From an uncultured Clostridium sp. (GTDB lineage: Bacteria > Bacillota > Clostridia > TANB77 > CAG-508), in the NCBI GenBank assembly GCA_947651825.1, contig CANTAQ010000002.1:35816-99815 (forward strand): a DNA stretch of 64,000 nucleotides, in the 5' to 3' direction. The translations under genes were made by a program, and so were the position numbers. Below are positions 8,105 through 17,318 of the stretch, piece by piece; positions within the stretch are counted from its first letter, which is position 1, and each line of letters begins with the position of its first letter. The notes under the pieces are model-generated. The model worked only from the letters and a program-made list of their open reading frames with translations, did no database searches and was not told the origin of the DNA.

Positions 8105-8611
8105 ATGGAAGAATATTTAGAAATAGGTCAAATTGTAAATACAAATGGATTAAAAGGAATGTTAAAGATAAAACCATTTACAGACGATATAACAAGATTT
8201 GAAGATTTAGAATTTGTTTATATTCAAAAAGGTCAGGAACTTATAGAAAAAAATATTGAAGAAGTAAAATATGTAAAAAACATGGTTTTACTAAAGCTAG
8301 AAGGAATTGACAATATAGACGAAGCAGAAAAATACAGAAACTTGTATATAAAAATTAACAAAAAAGATATTGGAGATATTCCAGAAGATTCATATTTAAT
8401 TGTAGATATGCTAAAATGTAATGTATATACAGATGAAGATAAATTATTAGGAAAAATGGTAGATGTTTTAACTACAGGAAGTAATGATGTATATGTTGTT
8501 AAAACAGAAAGTGGAAAAGAAATCTTACTTCCAGCAATAAAAGAAGTTGTAAAAGACATCAATATTCAAAACAAGAAAATTATTGTAAAATTAATGGATG
8601 GTTTGATATGA
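8105..8611 (+). CDS. rimM: Ribosome maturation factor RimM
   Basis: A 168-residue 16S rRNA processing factor that binds S19 during 30S head assembly. It has the N-terminal beta-barrel with IGQIVNTNGLKGMLKIKPFTDD and the C-terminal PRC-barrel domain with VVKTESGKEILLPAIKEVV. Length is normal. Its last bases overlap the trmD start (ATGA), so the two are probably translationally coupled. Confidence 0.93.
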   Translation: MEEYLEIGQIVNTNGLKGMLKIKPFTDDITRFEDLEFVYIQKGQELIEKNIEEVKYVKNMVLLKLEGIDNIDEAEKYRNLYIKINKKDIGDIPEDSYLIVDMLKCNVYTDEDKLLGKMVDVLTTGSNDVYVVKTESGKEILLPAIKEVVKDINIQNKKIIVKLMDGLI

Positions 8612-9268
8612 GAATAGATGTATTAACACTCTTTCCAGAAATGTTTGAACCCATAAAAGAAAGTATTATAGGAAGAGCCATTGAAAAGAATATTATAGAT
8701 ATTAACTTAATAAATATAAGAGATTTTTCAAAGGATAAACACAAAAAAGTAGATGATACGCCATATGGTGGGGGAGCAGGAATGGTAATTAGACCTGATG
8801 TTGTGTATAATGCATATAAAAGTATAGAGACAACAAATTCTAAAGCTATATACTTAACTCCTCAAGGAAAAACATTAAACCAAGAAAAGGTAAAAGAACT
8901 AAGCAAAGAAGAACATTTAATATTAATATGTGGACATTATGAAGGAATTGATCAAAGAGCTATAGATGAAATTAATCCAGAAGAAATCTCTATAGGAGAT
9001 TATATATTAACAGGAGGAGAATTACCAGCAATGGTATTAATAGATTCAGTCTCTAGACATGTTGAAGGAGTATTAAATTCAGATTCAATTAAAGAAGAAT
9101 CTTTTACAAATAATTTATTAGAATATCCACAATACACTAGACCAGAAATATTCTTGAATAAAAAAGTTCCAGAAGTATTAACTTCTCGGAAATCACAAAA
9201 AGATTAATGAATGGAGACTTAACCAGTCAATAAAAATCACAAGAAATAAAAGACCAGATTTAAAATAG
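8608..9268 (+). CDS. trmD: tRNA (guanine37-N1)-methyltransferase TrmD, interrupted by an in-frame CGG
   Basis: SPOUT-fold enzyme that methylates G37 of tRNAs ending in G36 and so prevents frameshifting. Visible are [25 protein letters not shown], the knot region [12 protein letters not shown] and [14 protein letters not shown]. The zero frame reaches CGG at 9187-9189 (VPEVLTS then R) and stops at 9207. Skipping C9187 gives [16 protein letters not shown] and ends RPDLK at 9268. SGNH is a conserved TrmD string, so the skipped reading is the right one. The joined length is 219 residues. A factor that protects the frame is itself frame-interrupted. Confidence 0.92.
9187..9190 (+). other. CGG +1 shift site in trmD (CGGA after TCT)
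   Basis: Zero frame reads TCT CGG AAA. Skipping C gives TCT GGA AAT CAC, that is SGNH, the conserved motif of TrmD. Confidence 0.9.
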
Positions 9269-9287
9269 AAAGAAGGGAGGATATCGA

Positions 9288-9809
9288 ATGGATATCATAA
9301 AATCAATAGAACGTGAACAAATGAAAAATAAAATTCCAGATTTAAAAGTGGGAAATACAGTTAAAGTTCATGTAAGAGTAAAAGAAGGAAACAGAGAAAG
9401 AATTCAAATATTTGAAGGAATCATAATTAAAGTTCAAGGTGGAGGAGTTAACAAAACATTTACAGTAAGAAGAATAGCTTCAGGTGTAGGTGTTGAAAAA
9501 ACATTCTTAATCCATTCACCAGCAGTAGAGAAAGTAGAAGTAACAAGAGTAGGTAAAGCAAGAAGAGCAAAATTATTCTATTTAAGAGATAGATTAGGAA
9601 AATCTGCTAAGACAAAAGAAAAGATAGGAGCAAGAATTGAAACAACAGAAATTACAGTCAAAGAAGAGGAAGTAGCTCCAGTAGAACCAGCAAAAGATGA
9701 TAGTGCAGTAGCTCCAGAAGAAGCTCCAGCAATAGAAACAGAAAATCCAGTTGTAGAAGAAAAAGTAGATACAGTAACAGAGGAAACTACAACAGAAGTA
9801 AAAGAATAA
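9288..9809 (+). CDS. rplS: 50S ribosomal protein L19 with acidic C-terminal extension
   Basis: The first 115 or so residues are ordinary L19: [49 protein letters not shown] and [20 protein letters not shown] tail of about 55 residues follows, rich in Glu, Val, Thr, Pro and Ala and strongly acidic, so the protein has 173 residues instead of the usual 115-120. The tail looks unstructured; its role is unknown. A GGGAGG ribosome site precedes the ATG. It is the last gene of the ylxM-rplS run. Confidence 0.95.
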   Translation: MDIIKSIEREQMKNKIPDLKVGNTVKVHVRVKEGNRERIQIFEGIIIKVQGGGVNKTFTVRRIASGVGVEKTFLIHSPAVEKVEVTRVGKARRAKLFYLRDRLGKSAKTKEKIGARIETTEITVKEEEVAPVEPAKDDSAVAPEEAPAIETENPVVEEKVDTVTEETTTEVKE

Positions 9810-9812
9810 GAT

Positions 9813-9842
9813 AAAAAAACACAGTGTTTACTGTGTTTTTTT
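9813..9842 (+). terminator. Terminator after rplS
   Basis: AAAACACAGT-GTTT-ACTGTGTTTT followed by Ts. The mirror A-run also lets it serve the convergent MFS gene. Confidence 0.85.
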
Positions 9843-11128
9843 ATATCTTAAATTCTATATCTTTTTTATCATATTGTTCAGGTCGTAAGCCTACTCTAGT
9901 TTTCATTCCTTTAAATAATATTGCCATAACTATTAATGTAAAAATACCAATTATAGTCATAGCACTTGCTGTGCCAGTTATTCCCATAAGAAGAGAACCG
10001 AATAAATCCAAAAGTAAATCTAAGAATATTTCTTGACATTGCATTTGCAGAGTAAATTTTTAGCAAAATATCAGAATTTGAAAAGTTTGCTAAATATCTA
10101 TTTACCAAAATTCCAGACATTACATTATCTGCGCTTATAATAATAAATGATAACACGATTATTGATAATTCTAAAATGAATGGAGCTTTAAAAACAACAA
10201 TTAAGCCAGAAAAAATTGTACATAGTGCAAAGCTCATTGCAATGTATGTAAGTGATTTGTTTCTAAATTTTTTATGAAATTTACCTTGTTTTTTTGCTGC
10301 TATTGCTGCAGAAATTTCTAAAAGAGCACTTACTATACCAATTATTACAGCGGAAGTACCTATTTCTACAAGTATAGAATCTTTATAACTAACAACTAAA
10401 CAACGTAATCCCCAAAATAGTCCAGAATATAAAAGTAAATATCTAAGTCTTCTAGACTGAAGAATAAACTTAAAAGAAATTTTTAAGTCAGATATATAGT
10501 CTTTAATAATATTTTCTTCCTTTTCAGATTTTTTCTGCTTTGGAGATAATTCCTCAAATTGTAATATAATTATACAAGCAATGACAGAGCAAATTATAGC
10601 GAGTATAAGTGGTAAATAAGGATTTATTAAATATACACTACCAGAAACAACATCTGCAATTGCATTTAAAAAATTATATCTAGAAGTACCTTTTCCTTCT
10701 AATTTAGAAAAAATATTGCCTTTCTTTTTAGTTTTAGGTATTGAATTATTAATTAAGCTTGGCTCAGCAACATCTTTTATAGCAAAGGTAAGAGCACTTA
10801 TAAATTCTGCGAAAAATAACATTGAAATATTACTACTAAAAATTAAAAGTGTTATATATATTATATTGCAAACATTACTTAAAAACGCACTTTTGACATA
10901 TCCAATTTTCTTTATCAATATAGTAACTGGAACTTGTAGAATCACCATAAACAAAGCATAAAGGGATATTGCAAATACTACATCTTGTGAGCTAAACCCT
11001 TTTACTTGTGTAAGAAATAACATTCTAATAGCATATAAAAATACGATATCTACTCCCCACATACGATATAGGGGATATAGTTTCATATTTTTTTTACGTG
11101 CATTTACTAATCTTTTGTTTTCTATCAT
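9841..11128 (-). CDS. MFS-type permease, interrupted by an in-frame CGG
   Basis: A multi-helix membrane protein of the major facilitator type with about 12 hydrophobic segments, e.g. IVFLYAIRMLFLTQV near the start, and basic cytoplasmic loops. The substrate is not recognisable. The zero frame from 11128 runs 376 codons to FGFI, meets CGG at 10000-9998, then reads a Tyr/Asn-rich hydrophilic string and stops at 9911. Skipping the C gives FGFIGSLLMGITGTASAMTIIGIF, a clean last membrane helix, and ends at 9841 next to the rplS terminator; total 428 residues. Restoration of a helix is strong evidence for the shifted frame. It is divergent from the ZIP gene. Confidence 0.8.
9997..10000 (-). other. 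CGG +1 shift site in the MFS gene (CGGT after ATT)
   Basis: Zero frame reads ATT CGG TTC. Skipping C gives ATT GGT TCT CTT CTT and continues the last membrane helix. Confidence 0.85.
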
Positions 11129-11258
11129 AACTTTCTCCTATAATTTTAACAATATATCACAAAATACAAGAAAAAACAACAAAAAGAAAATTAAAATAAG
11201 TAGAATAAGTACAAGTTAATATGCGTAACCTGTTAATGTAAGTTTTAGGAGGATGATA

Positions 11259-11997
11259 ATGGATTATTTAATAAGAACTACATTAGCAGGTTTATTTTTT
11301 GGAACATTTGGTACAACAATTGGTGGAATTATTGGGGTAACTTTTAAAAATACTACAAATAAGTTTCTAAGCTTTGTTTTACAATTTGCAGCAGGATTAA
11401 TGACTGCTATAATTTGTTTTGACTTAATTCCAGAAGCAATTGAATTATCAGGTCTTGCAAATACTTTAATTGGAATTTTAATAGGTGTTATAATAATGAT
11501 TTTTTGTGATAATATTGTTAAAAGTAAAAGCAGAGGAAGGATGAGAAGCAGAAATAGTTTGCTACAGACAGGTATAATTGTTGGAATAGGATTATCTCTT
11601 CATAATTTTCCAGAAGGTTTAGCAATAGGTTCTGGATTTGGAGCATCTATGAAATTAGGATATTCTTTAGCTATAGCAATATTGTTACATGACATACCAG
11701 AAGGAATATCAATGGCAGTGCCAATGAGAAATGGCGGAATGAGTAAAATAAAAGTTATAATATATACAATTTTATCGGGAGTAACAACAGGAATAGGTGC
11801 TTTTTTTGGAGCACTAGTTCGGGAAAATATCTCCAAATACAATAAGCATATGTTTAGCATTTGCAGCAGGTGCGATGCTTTATATAGTATCAGGAGAATT
11901 GATTCCTGAATCTAATAAATTGTATAAAGGAAGAATAGGATTTTTAGGAAATATAGTGGGGTTTATTTTAGGGATTATAGCATTTGCGTTTGAATAA
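11259..11997 (+). CDS. ZIP-family metal transporter, interrupted by an in-frame CGG
   Basis: Membrane transporter for zinc or related divalent metals (ZIP/ZupT type). Signatures are the helix IV string GLSLHNFPEGLAIGSGFG and helix V LLHDIPEGISMAVPM, which carry the metal-binding His, Asn and Glu. The start at 11259 is preferred because GGAGG lies 6 nt upstream; the ATG at 11253 abuts it. The zero frame meets CGG at 11820-11822 and stops at 11909. Skipping C gives GALVGKISPNTISICLAFAAG, the expected helices VII-VIII with GAMLYIVSGELIPE, and ends at 11997. The joined protein from 11259 has 245 residues. Confidence 0.88.
11820..11823 (+). other. CGG +1 shift site in the ZIP gene (CGGG after GTT)
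   Basis: Zero frame reads GTT CGG GAA. Skipping C gives GTT GGG AAA ATA and continues into the last two ZIP helices. Confidence 0.88.
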
Positions 11998-12048
11998 AAT
12001 ATATTACAACAATATTACCAATTTATTACAAAATTATAACAAATAGTA

Positions 12049-12077
12049 TTGACATTTTTTGAAAAAAAATATATTAT
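12049..12077 (+). promoter_or_regulatory. Promoter of ftsA-ftsZ
   Basis: TTGACA, 17 nt, TATTAT, about 30 nt before the TTG start. Confidence 0.65.
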
Positions 12078-12107
12078 AATGGTAATCAAAAAAATGGAGG
12101 GAATATT

Positions 12108-13337
12108 TTGGCTATCGGAGATATAATTGTGGGAATTGATATCGGAACCTCCAAAGTAAGTGCTGTTGTTGCAGAAATAAATAGTTTTAATCAAGTTGAG
12201 ATTATAGCAACAGCAGAGTGTAAATGCTTTGGAATAAAGAAATCAAAAATAACAGATGAAAATGAAATTACCTCTGCTATATCAAAAACAGTTTTAGACT
12301 TAGAACAACAAGCAAATATAAAAATAAATTCAGCATATATAACAATAACAGGAAAACAAGTAACAATTGTTCAAAATAGCATTGTAAAAGAAGCAAAAGA
12401 TAAAATTGCCGGTATCACAGCAAAAGATTTAAATTCAGCGCTCTTACAAATAAAAGACATAGATGTTCCATCAGATAAAGTTATAATTGATATTGTAACT
12501 AATGAAATAAAGCTTGACAACGGGAAAATCGTAGATAATCCAGTTGGAGCTTTAAGTTCAACATTTACAATAAATGGACAAGTTATTTTAGCAAATAGAA
12601 ACTATGTAAAACAGTTAACAGGAATATTAAAAAGAGCTAATTTAGAAATAGATGGAATAATCCCTAATATATTAGCTCAGAGAACCTTAGTATTAGATAA
12701 AAATGAAATTAATGACAATATAATGATATTAGACATAGGTGCAGGAAATACAGACATAGGTGTATTTAATGGGCAAAATTATATTTATACAGATACAATT
12801 CCTTTAGGAGGAGAAAATATAACAAGTGATATTGCTTTAGTTTTTAATATTACAGAAGAGGAAGCAGAAAGGTTGAAAAGACAATATTCACTAGCTTTAA
12901 AATCTTTTATAGATAATGATAATGAGATAACTTTAAATACATATAAAGGTAGTGAAAAAAATAAGACAATAAAAAGTTCACAATTAATAGAAGTAATGGA
13001 AGCACGAATAGAAGAAATATTTGGATTGGTAAATAGACAAATAACCAATGCAGGTATTAAAGCCAATATAAATAATGTAGTATTAACGGGGCAAGGTATA
13101 ACTTGTATAAGCAAGAGTGATGTTGCAGGGAAGATTGTTTTAAATATACCAGTAAAAATATCAACTGGAAGATTAGTAAGCACAATAAAACCTGAATATA
13201 GATCAAGCTATGCATTAATTAGGTATATATCACTTCGAAATGCCTCAAAAAATGTAGCAAGTAACATAGATGTTAAAACAAGTGGAAATGCTGTAAAAAC
13301 AATTTTAGAAAGAATCAAAGAATTCTTTTATACCTAG
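12108..13337 (+). CDS. ftsA: Cell division protein FtsA (actin-like)
   Basis: Actin-fold ATPase that anchors FtsZ to the membrane. The 409 residues show the phosphate-1 loop VGIDIGTSKVSAVV near the start, the SHS2/1C insert with YITITGKQVTIV, phosphate-2 IMILDIGAGNTDIGVF and adenosine loop VVLTGQGITC. The last residues TILERIKEFFYT form a short amphipathic helix suited for membrane attachment. The start is TTG with GGAGGG about 9 nt upstream. ftsZ follows after 45 nt, which supports FtsA over the related PilM and SpoIIE-type actin folds. Confidence 0.9.
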   Translation: MAIGDIIVGIDIGTSKVSAVVAEINSFNQVEIIATAECKCFGIKKSKITDENEITSAISKTVLDLEQQANIKINSAYITITGKQVTIVQNSIVKEAKDKIAGITAKDLNSALLQIKDIDVPSDKVIIDIVTNEIKLDNGKIVDNPVGALSSTFTINGQVILANRNYVKQLTGILKRANLEIDGIIPNILAQRTLVLDKNEINDNIMILDIGAGNTDIGVFNGQNYIYTDTIPLGGENITSDIALVFNITEEEAERLKRQYSLALKSFIDNDNEITLNTYKGSEKNKTIKSSQLIEVMEARIEEIFGLVNRQITNAGIKANINNVVLTGQGITCISKSDVAGKIVLNIPVKISTGRLVSTIKPEYRSSYALIRYISLRNASKNVASNIDVKTSGNAVKTILERIKEFFYT

Positions 13338-13382
13338 TTTTTAATTTTAAATTATATATATAAAAAGGGAGGAAATTACATT

Positions 13383-14519
13383 ATGATAGAGTCAAATTAT
13401 GATGAAAACAATAATAATATTAATAATTATATGATGGATGGCACAGCAACAATTAAGGTAATCGGAGTAGGAGGAGCAGGTAACAATGCTATAAACAGAA
13501 TGATTGAATCAGGAATAAAAGGTGTTGAATTTATAGCAGTAAATACAGATAATCAAGCTCTTCAACGTTCAAAAGCAAGTACAAGAATACAAATTGGGGA
13601 GAAATTGACAAGAGGATTGGGAGCAGGAGCAAATCCTGATATTGGAGCTCAAGCTGCAGAAGAAAGTAAATCAGAAGTGGCAGAAGCTTTACGTGGAGCA
13701 GACATGGTATTCGTAACAGCTGGAATGGGTGGAGGAACAGGAACAGGTGCTGCGCCAATAGTTGCTGCAACAGCAAGAGAACTAGGTATTTTAACAATAG
13801 GTGTTGTAACAAAGCCATTTACTTTTGAGGGTAAAAAAAGATTAACACAAGCAGAAAGAGGAGTTACAGCGTTAAAAGAAAAAGTAGATACATTAGTTGT
13901 TATTCCAAATGACAAATTGCTACAAATAATTGATAGAAGGACATCTATAATAGAAGCATTTAAAATGGCAGATGATGTTTTAAGACAAGGTGTACAAGGT
14001 ATATCAGACTTAATATCAACTCCAGGACTAATTAATTTAGACTTTGCAGATGTAAGAACAGTAATGTTAAATACAGGTATTGCACATATGGGAATTGGTA
14101 GAGCAAGTGGAGAAAATAGAGCAGAAGATGCAGCAAAACAAGCAATACAAAATCCATTATTAGAATCATCAATAGAAGGAGCAAGAGGAGTTATAATTAA
14201 TATAACAGGTGGAAATGAACTAGGATTACAAGAAGCAAATACAGCAGCAGAATTAGTACAACGCAGTGCGGACCCAGAAGCAAATATTATATTTGGTGTA
14301 GTAACAGACGAATCTTTAGAAGATGAAATTGTTATTACAGTTATAGCAACAGGATTTGAACAAAATCAAGACTTATCATCAGCGACAAATGTAGAAAATT
14401 TAGTAAATAGTACATGGAATAAAAAAATTAATTCAATTCCACAAGCAAATGATGGAAAAGATCAACCAGGGGATTTAGACATACCATCATTCCTAAGAAA
14501 AAAAGGAAATAAAGTATAA
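13383..14519 (+). CDS. ftsZ: Cell division protein FtsZ
   Basis: Tubulin-like GTPase that forms the division ring, 378 residues. Visible are [16 protein letters not shown] (T1), the tubulin signature [10 protein letters not shown] at 116-125, NDKLL and the T7 region [11 protein letters not shown]. After a linker of about 40 residues the C-terminal tail [13 protein letters not shown] matches the conserved FtsA/SepF-binding peptide. The Asn-rich N-terminal stretch before residue 20 is a little longer than usual. GGGAGG lies 10 nt upstream. The gene ends at a terminator, so spoIIGA-sigE has its own control. Confidence 0.97.
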   Translation: MIESNYDENNNNINNYMMDGTATIKVIGVGGAGNNAINRMIESGIKGVEFIAVNTDNQALQRSKASTRIQIGEKLTRGLGAGANPDIGAQAAEESKSEVAEALRGADMVFVTAGMGGGTGTGAAPIVAATARELGILTIGVVTKPFTFEGKKRLTQAERGVTALKEKVDTLVVIPNDKLLQIIDRRTSIIEAFKMADDVLRQGVQGISDLISTPGLINLDFADVRTVMLNTGIAHMGIGRASGENRAEDAAKQAIQNPLLESSIEGARGVIINITGGNELGLQEANTAAELVQRSADPEANIIFGVVTDESLEDEIVITVIATGFEQNQDLSSATNVENLVNSTWNKKINSIPQANDGKDQPGDLDIPSFLRKKGNKV

Positions 14520-14547
14520 AAAAATAGATAAATGAATAAATAAAAAG

Positions 14548-14583
14548 AGAAATAATCTAAGATGTAGATTATTTCTTTTTTTC
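14548..14583 (+). terminator. Terminator after ftsZ
   Basis: AGAAATAATCTA pairs with TAGATTATTTCT around AGATG, then seven Ts. Confidence 0.85.
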
Positions 14584-14633
14584 GCCTTCAAGAAATGACA
14601 AGCTTTTTAAATAAAACATGCTAAAATAACATC

Positions 14634-15551
14634 ATGACAGTATATATAGATATAATTTTTTTAGAAAACTTATTTATGAATTGCATAATATTATTTGCAA
14701 CAGCAGTTATATTAAAATTGCCAATAAAAATAGTAAGAATATTAATTTCGGGCATTATAGGAAGTATATATGCAGTTATAATTTATACTTCAAAACTTCA
14801 GATATATTCAAATCTATTTCTGAAAATAGCATTGTCGGCAGTAATGGTATATGTAGCATTTAATCCGTCAAAAATAAGAGGTTTTCTAAAGAATTTAATG
14901 ATTTTTTACTTAGTTTCATTTACTTTTGGCGGAGTTACATTTGCATTATTGTATTTTGTAAAACCACAAAATATATCATTTCAAAACGGAGTATTAATAG
15001 GAGTTTCTCCAATAAAAATAATAATTACAGGAGGAATAATAGGATTTGTAATAATAACAATTTCATTTAAAAATATCAAAGGAAGGTTAACTAAAAAAGA
15101 TATGATTTGCAACTTAGAAATCATACAAAAAGACAAAAAAGTAAAAGTTAAAGCTATAATAGATACTGGAAATTTTTTAACAGATCCAATAACAAAAATG
15201 CCTGTTGTTGTAGTAGAGAAAGAAAAACTCATAGACATTTTCCCAAAAAGTGTTCTAGAAAATACAATGGATTTTGTAAATGGAGATAATACAGAAATGG
15301 AAGAATACTTATCAAAAATAAGAATAATACCATTCAAATCATTAGGAAAAGAAAATGGGCTTTTGTTAGGAATAAAAGTTGATGGAGTAATTATAAATTA
15401 TCAAGGAAATGATAATTTTATAAAAGAGGTAATTGTAGGAATATATGAAAAAAAGTTAAGTAGTAATAATTCATATTCAGCCTTGATAGGATTAAATATT
15501 TTAGAAAAAGGGGAGGATTATGATGAGCATTTTAGACATGTTAAAAACTAG
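14634..15551 (+). CDS. spoIIGA: Sporulation sigma-E processing protease SpoIIGA
   Basis: Membrane aspartic protease that cleaves pro-sigma-E in the mother cell after a signal from the forespore. It has 305 residues: five or six N-terminal membrane helices (first in [18 protein letters not shown]), then a cytoplasmic domain with the catalytic DTGN at 177-180 in [12 protein letters not shown] and a later GVIINYQG strand. Length and order match the family. Its 3' end overlaps sigE by 32 nt, and the GGGGAGG site for sigE lies inside it, so coupled expression is likely. Confidence 0.93.
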   Translation: MTVYIDIIFLENLFMNCIILFATAVILKLPIKIVRILISGIIGSIYAVIIYTSKLQIYSNLFLKIALSAVMVYVAFNPSKIRGFLKNLMIFYLVSFTFGGVTFALLYFVKPQNISFQNGVLIGVSPIKIIITGGIIGFVIITISFKNIKGRLTKKDMICNLEIIQKDKKVKVKAIIDTGNFLTDPITKMPVVVVEKEKLIDIFPKSVLENTMDFVNGDNTEMEEYLSKIRIIPFKSLGKENGLLLGIKVDGVIINYQGNDNFIKEVIVGIYEKKLSSNNSYSALIGLNILEKGEDYDEHFRHVKN

Positions 15552-16243
15552 AATAAAGAATTATTTAAACACTGGAATTATGGAAGAAAATGTTATATTC
15601 TACATAGGAGGAAGCCAAAGTCTTCCTCCACCATTACCAGCTGACGAAGAAGAGAAAATGATTAGAAAATTAAATAATAATGATTTTCAAGCAAGACAAG
15701 TTTTAGTAGAACACAATTTGAGATTAGTAGTATATATTGCAAAAAAATTTGAAAATACAGGAATAGGTATAGAAGATTTAGTGTCGATAGGAACAATAGG
15801 CCTTATGAAGGCTATAAATACTTTTAATGCAGGAAAAAATATTAAACTGGCGACATATGCATCAAGATGTATAGAAAATGAGATTTTAATGTATTTAAGG
15901 AGAAGTAATAGGATAAAAGGAGAAATATCAATAGATGAGCCGCTAAATCAAGATGGAGATGGAAATGAATTGTTATTATCAGATATATTAGGAACAGAAG
16001 AAGATGTAACATATAGAAAAATAGAAGAAGAAGTAGATAGGGTTTTATTGAAAGATGCAATAACTAAACTTACAAGTCGAGAGAAAAATATAATGGAACT
16101 TAGATTTGGATTTAAAACAGGAATAGAGAAAACACAAAAAGAAGTTGCAGATATGCTACGGAATTTCTCAAAGTTACATATCAAGACTAGAAAAGAAGAT
16201 AATGAATAAAATGAAGAAAGATATTTTGAGTAAGACAGGATAA
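15520..16243 (+). CDS. sigE: Sporulation sigma factor SigE, interrupted by an in-frame CGG
   Basis: Mother-cell sigma factor made as a pro-protein. The N-terminal pro-region (about 1-30) is followed by region 2 ([33 protein letters not shown]) and region 4. The zero frame reaches CGG at 16159-16161 (VADML then R) and stops at 16209, destroying the region 4.2 helix-turn-helix. Skipping C16159 gives [18 protein letters not shown], nearly identical to the DNA-recognition helix of known SigE proteins, and ends at 16243. The joined length is 240 residues; Bacillus SigE has 239. Without the shift the factor could not bind the -35 element. Confidence 0.93.
16159..16162 (+). other. CGG +1 shift site in sigE (CGGA after CTA)
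   Basis: Zero frame reads CTA CGG AAT. Skipping C gives CTA GGA ATT TCT, that is LGIS, the conserved start of the recognition helix-turn-helix. Confidence 0.92.
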
Positions 16244-16262
16244 TATTATTAATATTAAATAT

Positions 16263-16330
16263 GTTCCATTTTGTAGAAGGTTCGATAAAGTTGCTGATGA
16301 AGATTTGAAAATTGAACCTTCATATGGAAC
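16263..16330. repeat. Inverted repeat after sigE
   Basis: GTTCCA and GAAGGTTC on the left pair with GAACCTTC and TGGAAC on the right around a 30-nt loop. No T-run follows. It may be an RNA fold at the end of the sigE message or a protein site; the function is unclear. The 16244-16357 gap holds nothing else I can name. Confidence 0.5.
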
Positions 16331-16357
16331 TGTATAGAATTACAGAATATGGAACTA

Positions 16358-16828
16358 TTATTGTTCTTCTATTTTGATTTCTTCTTGATTATCTAATATA
16401 GTAGGTTGTGGTGAGAACCATTTGTGTGAATGAGATAATATTATATAAACTATAAAAGTAGCCACAATACCGCCAAGATAAAAACCTGCACCTATACATA
16501 AACCAATACAAGTAACAGCTAATAAACTAGCAGCAGTTGTTAGTCCTTTTACATTTAATCCATCTCTTAAGATAGTACCTGCACCAATAAATCCAATACC
16601 TGAAAGAAGTTGAGCAGGAATACGAGACACATCAGTATTAGTTGTCATTGCCATATATTCACCACAAAGCATAACTAGAACACTACAAATACCAATTAAA
16701 GAGTGAGTTTTAAAACCAGCAGGTTTGTTAAGGGCTTCACGTTCAGCTCCAATAATACCAGCTAGAATGAATCCTAATACTAATTTAATTAAAGATTGTA
16801 CTTCAAATGACATTAAAAAATCTATCAT
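16358..16828 (-). CDS. MgtC/SapB-family membrane protein
   Basis: A small inner-membrane protein of the MgtC family, known in pathogens for acid and Mg2+-limitation tolerance; in other bacteria the role is unclear. The start at 16828 is preferred (GGAGGG 5 nt upstream), giving 156 residues. The conserved MgtC strings are present: LAGIIGAEREALNKPAGFKTH, IPAQLLSGIGFIGAGTIL and GLTTAASLLAVTCIG. Four to five membrane helices are followed by a short acidic tail. The soluble C-terminal ACT-like domain of long MgtC proteins is absent. Confidence 0.85.
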   Translation of the reverse strand: MIDFLMSFEVQSLIKLVLGFILAGIIGAEREALNKPAGFKTHSLIGICSVLVMLCGEYMAMTTNTDVSRIPAQLLSGIGFIGAGTILRDGLNVKGLTTAASLLAVTCIGLCIGAGFYLGGIVATFIVYIILSHSHKWFSPQPTILDNQEEIKIEEQ

Positions 16829-17073
16829 AAATACCCTCCAAAGTTTGATTTTTTTTAGTATATCATAAATGTACATGCATATCAAATAACTTTATTATAA
16901 AGATTTGTATATATTTTTATTTTAAACATATAAATTAAAATAAAATCTTCAGATATAAAGGATTTAAAGAATACTTAAAATAAAGTTTTTGATAATAAAA
17001 ATGAACCTTGGACTTGCAAAAAAACATATAATGAAGTAAAATATATATATACCTTTTCAAAAGAAAGAAGTTG

Positions 17074-17253
17074 ATGAGTATGAAAGTATATGATAAAGAA
17101 ATGTATAATAAACAAGAGTCTTTAAAGACTGCAGTAGTATTTATAGTAGTTTTTTTATTAGGATTTTTTGCGGGCTACATAACAAAATCTTTTACAAATG
17201 AGCCAGTAAAGGAAAATAATACTAACAATACTTATGTGGTAGAAAATAGATAA
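17074..17253 (+). CDS. Small single-pass membrane protein
   Basis: A 59-residue protein that I do not recognise: a charged N-terminus (about 15 residues), one membrane helix AVVFIVVFLLGFFAGYI and a hydrophilic Asn-rich tail. An alternative start is the ATG at 17080. The ribosome site is weak (AAGAAG). It ends at a long hairpin shared with the convergent mscS gene. It could be a small sporulation or envelope protein; the sequence does not say which. Confidence 0.55.
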   Translation: MSMKVYDKEMYNKQESLKTAVVFIVVFLLGFFAGYITKSFTNEPVKENNTNNTYVVENR

Positions 17254-17265
17254 AATTAAGAAATA

Positions 17266-17301
17266 GCCATATATGCTAGTTAATAAACACGCATATATGG
17301 C
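17266..17301. terminator. Bidirectional terminator
   Basis: GCCATATATGC and GCATATATGGC form a perfect 11-bp stem between convergent genes. The U-tract is weak on the plus strand. Confidence 0.65.
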
Positions 17302-17318
17302 ATTTATTGTAAGAATTT

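Noticed and set aside
9841..10044. Separate 67-residue gene downstream of the MFS permease
   Set aside because: It overlaps the MFS frame, its first residues are out-of-frame MFS sequence, and its hydrophobic part is the last MFS helix after the CGG shift.
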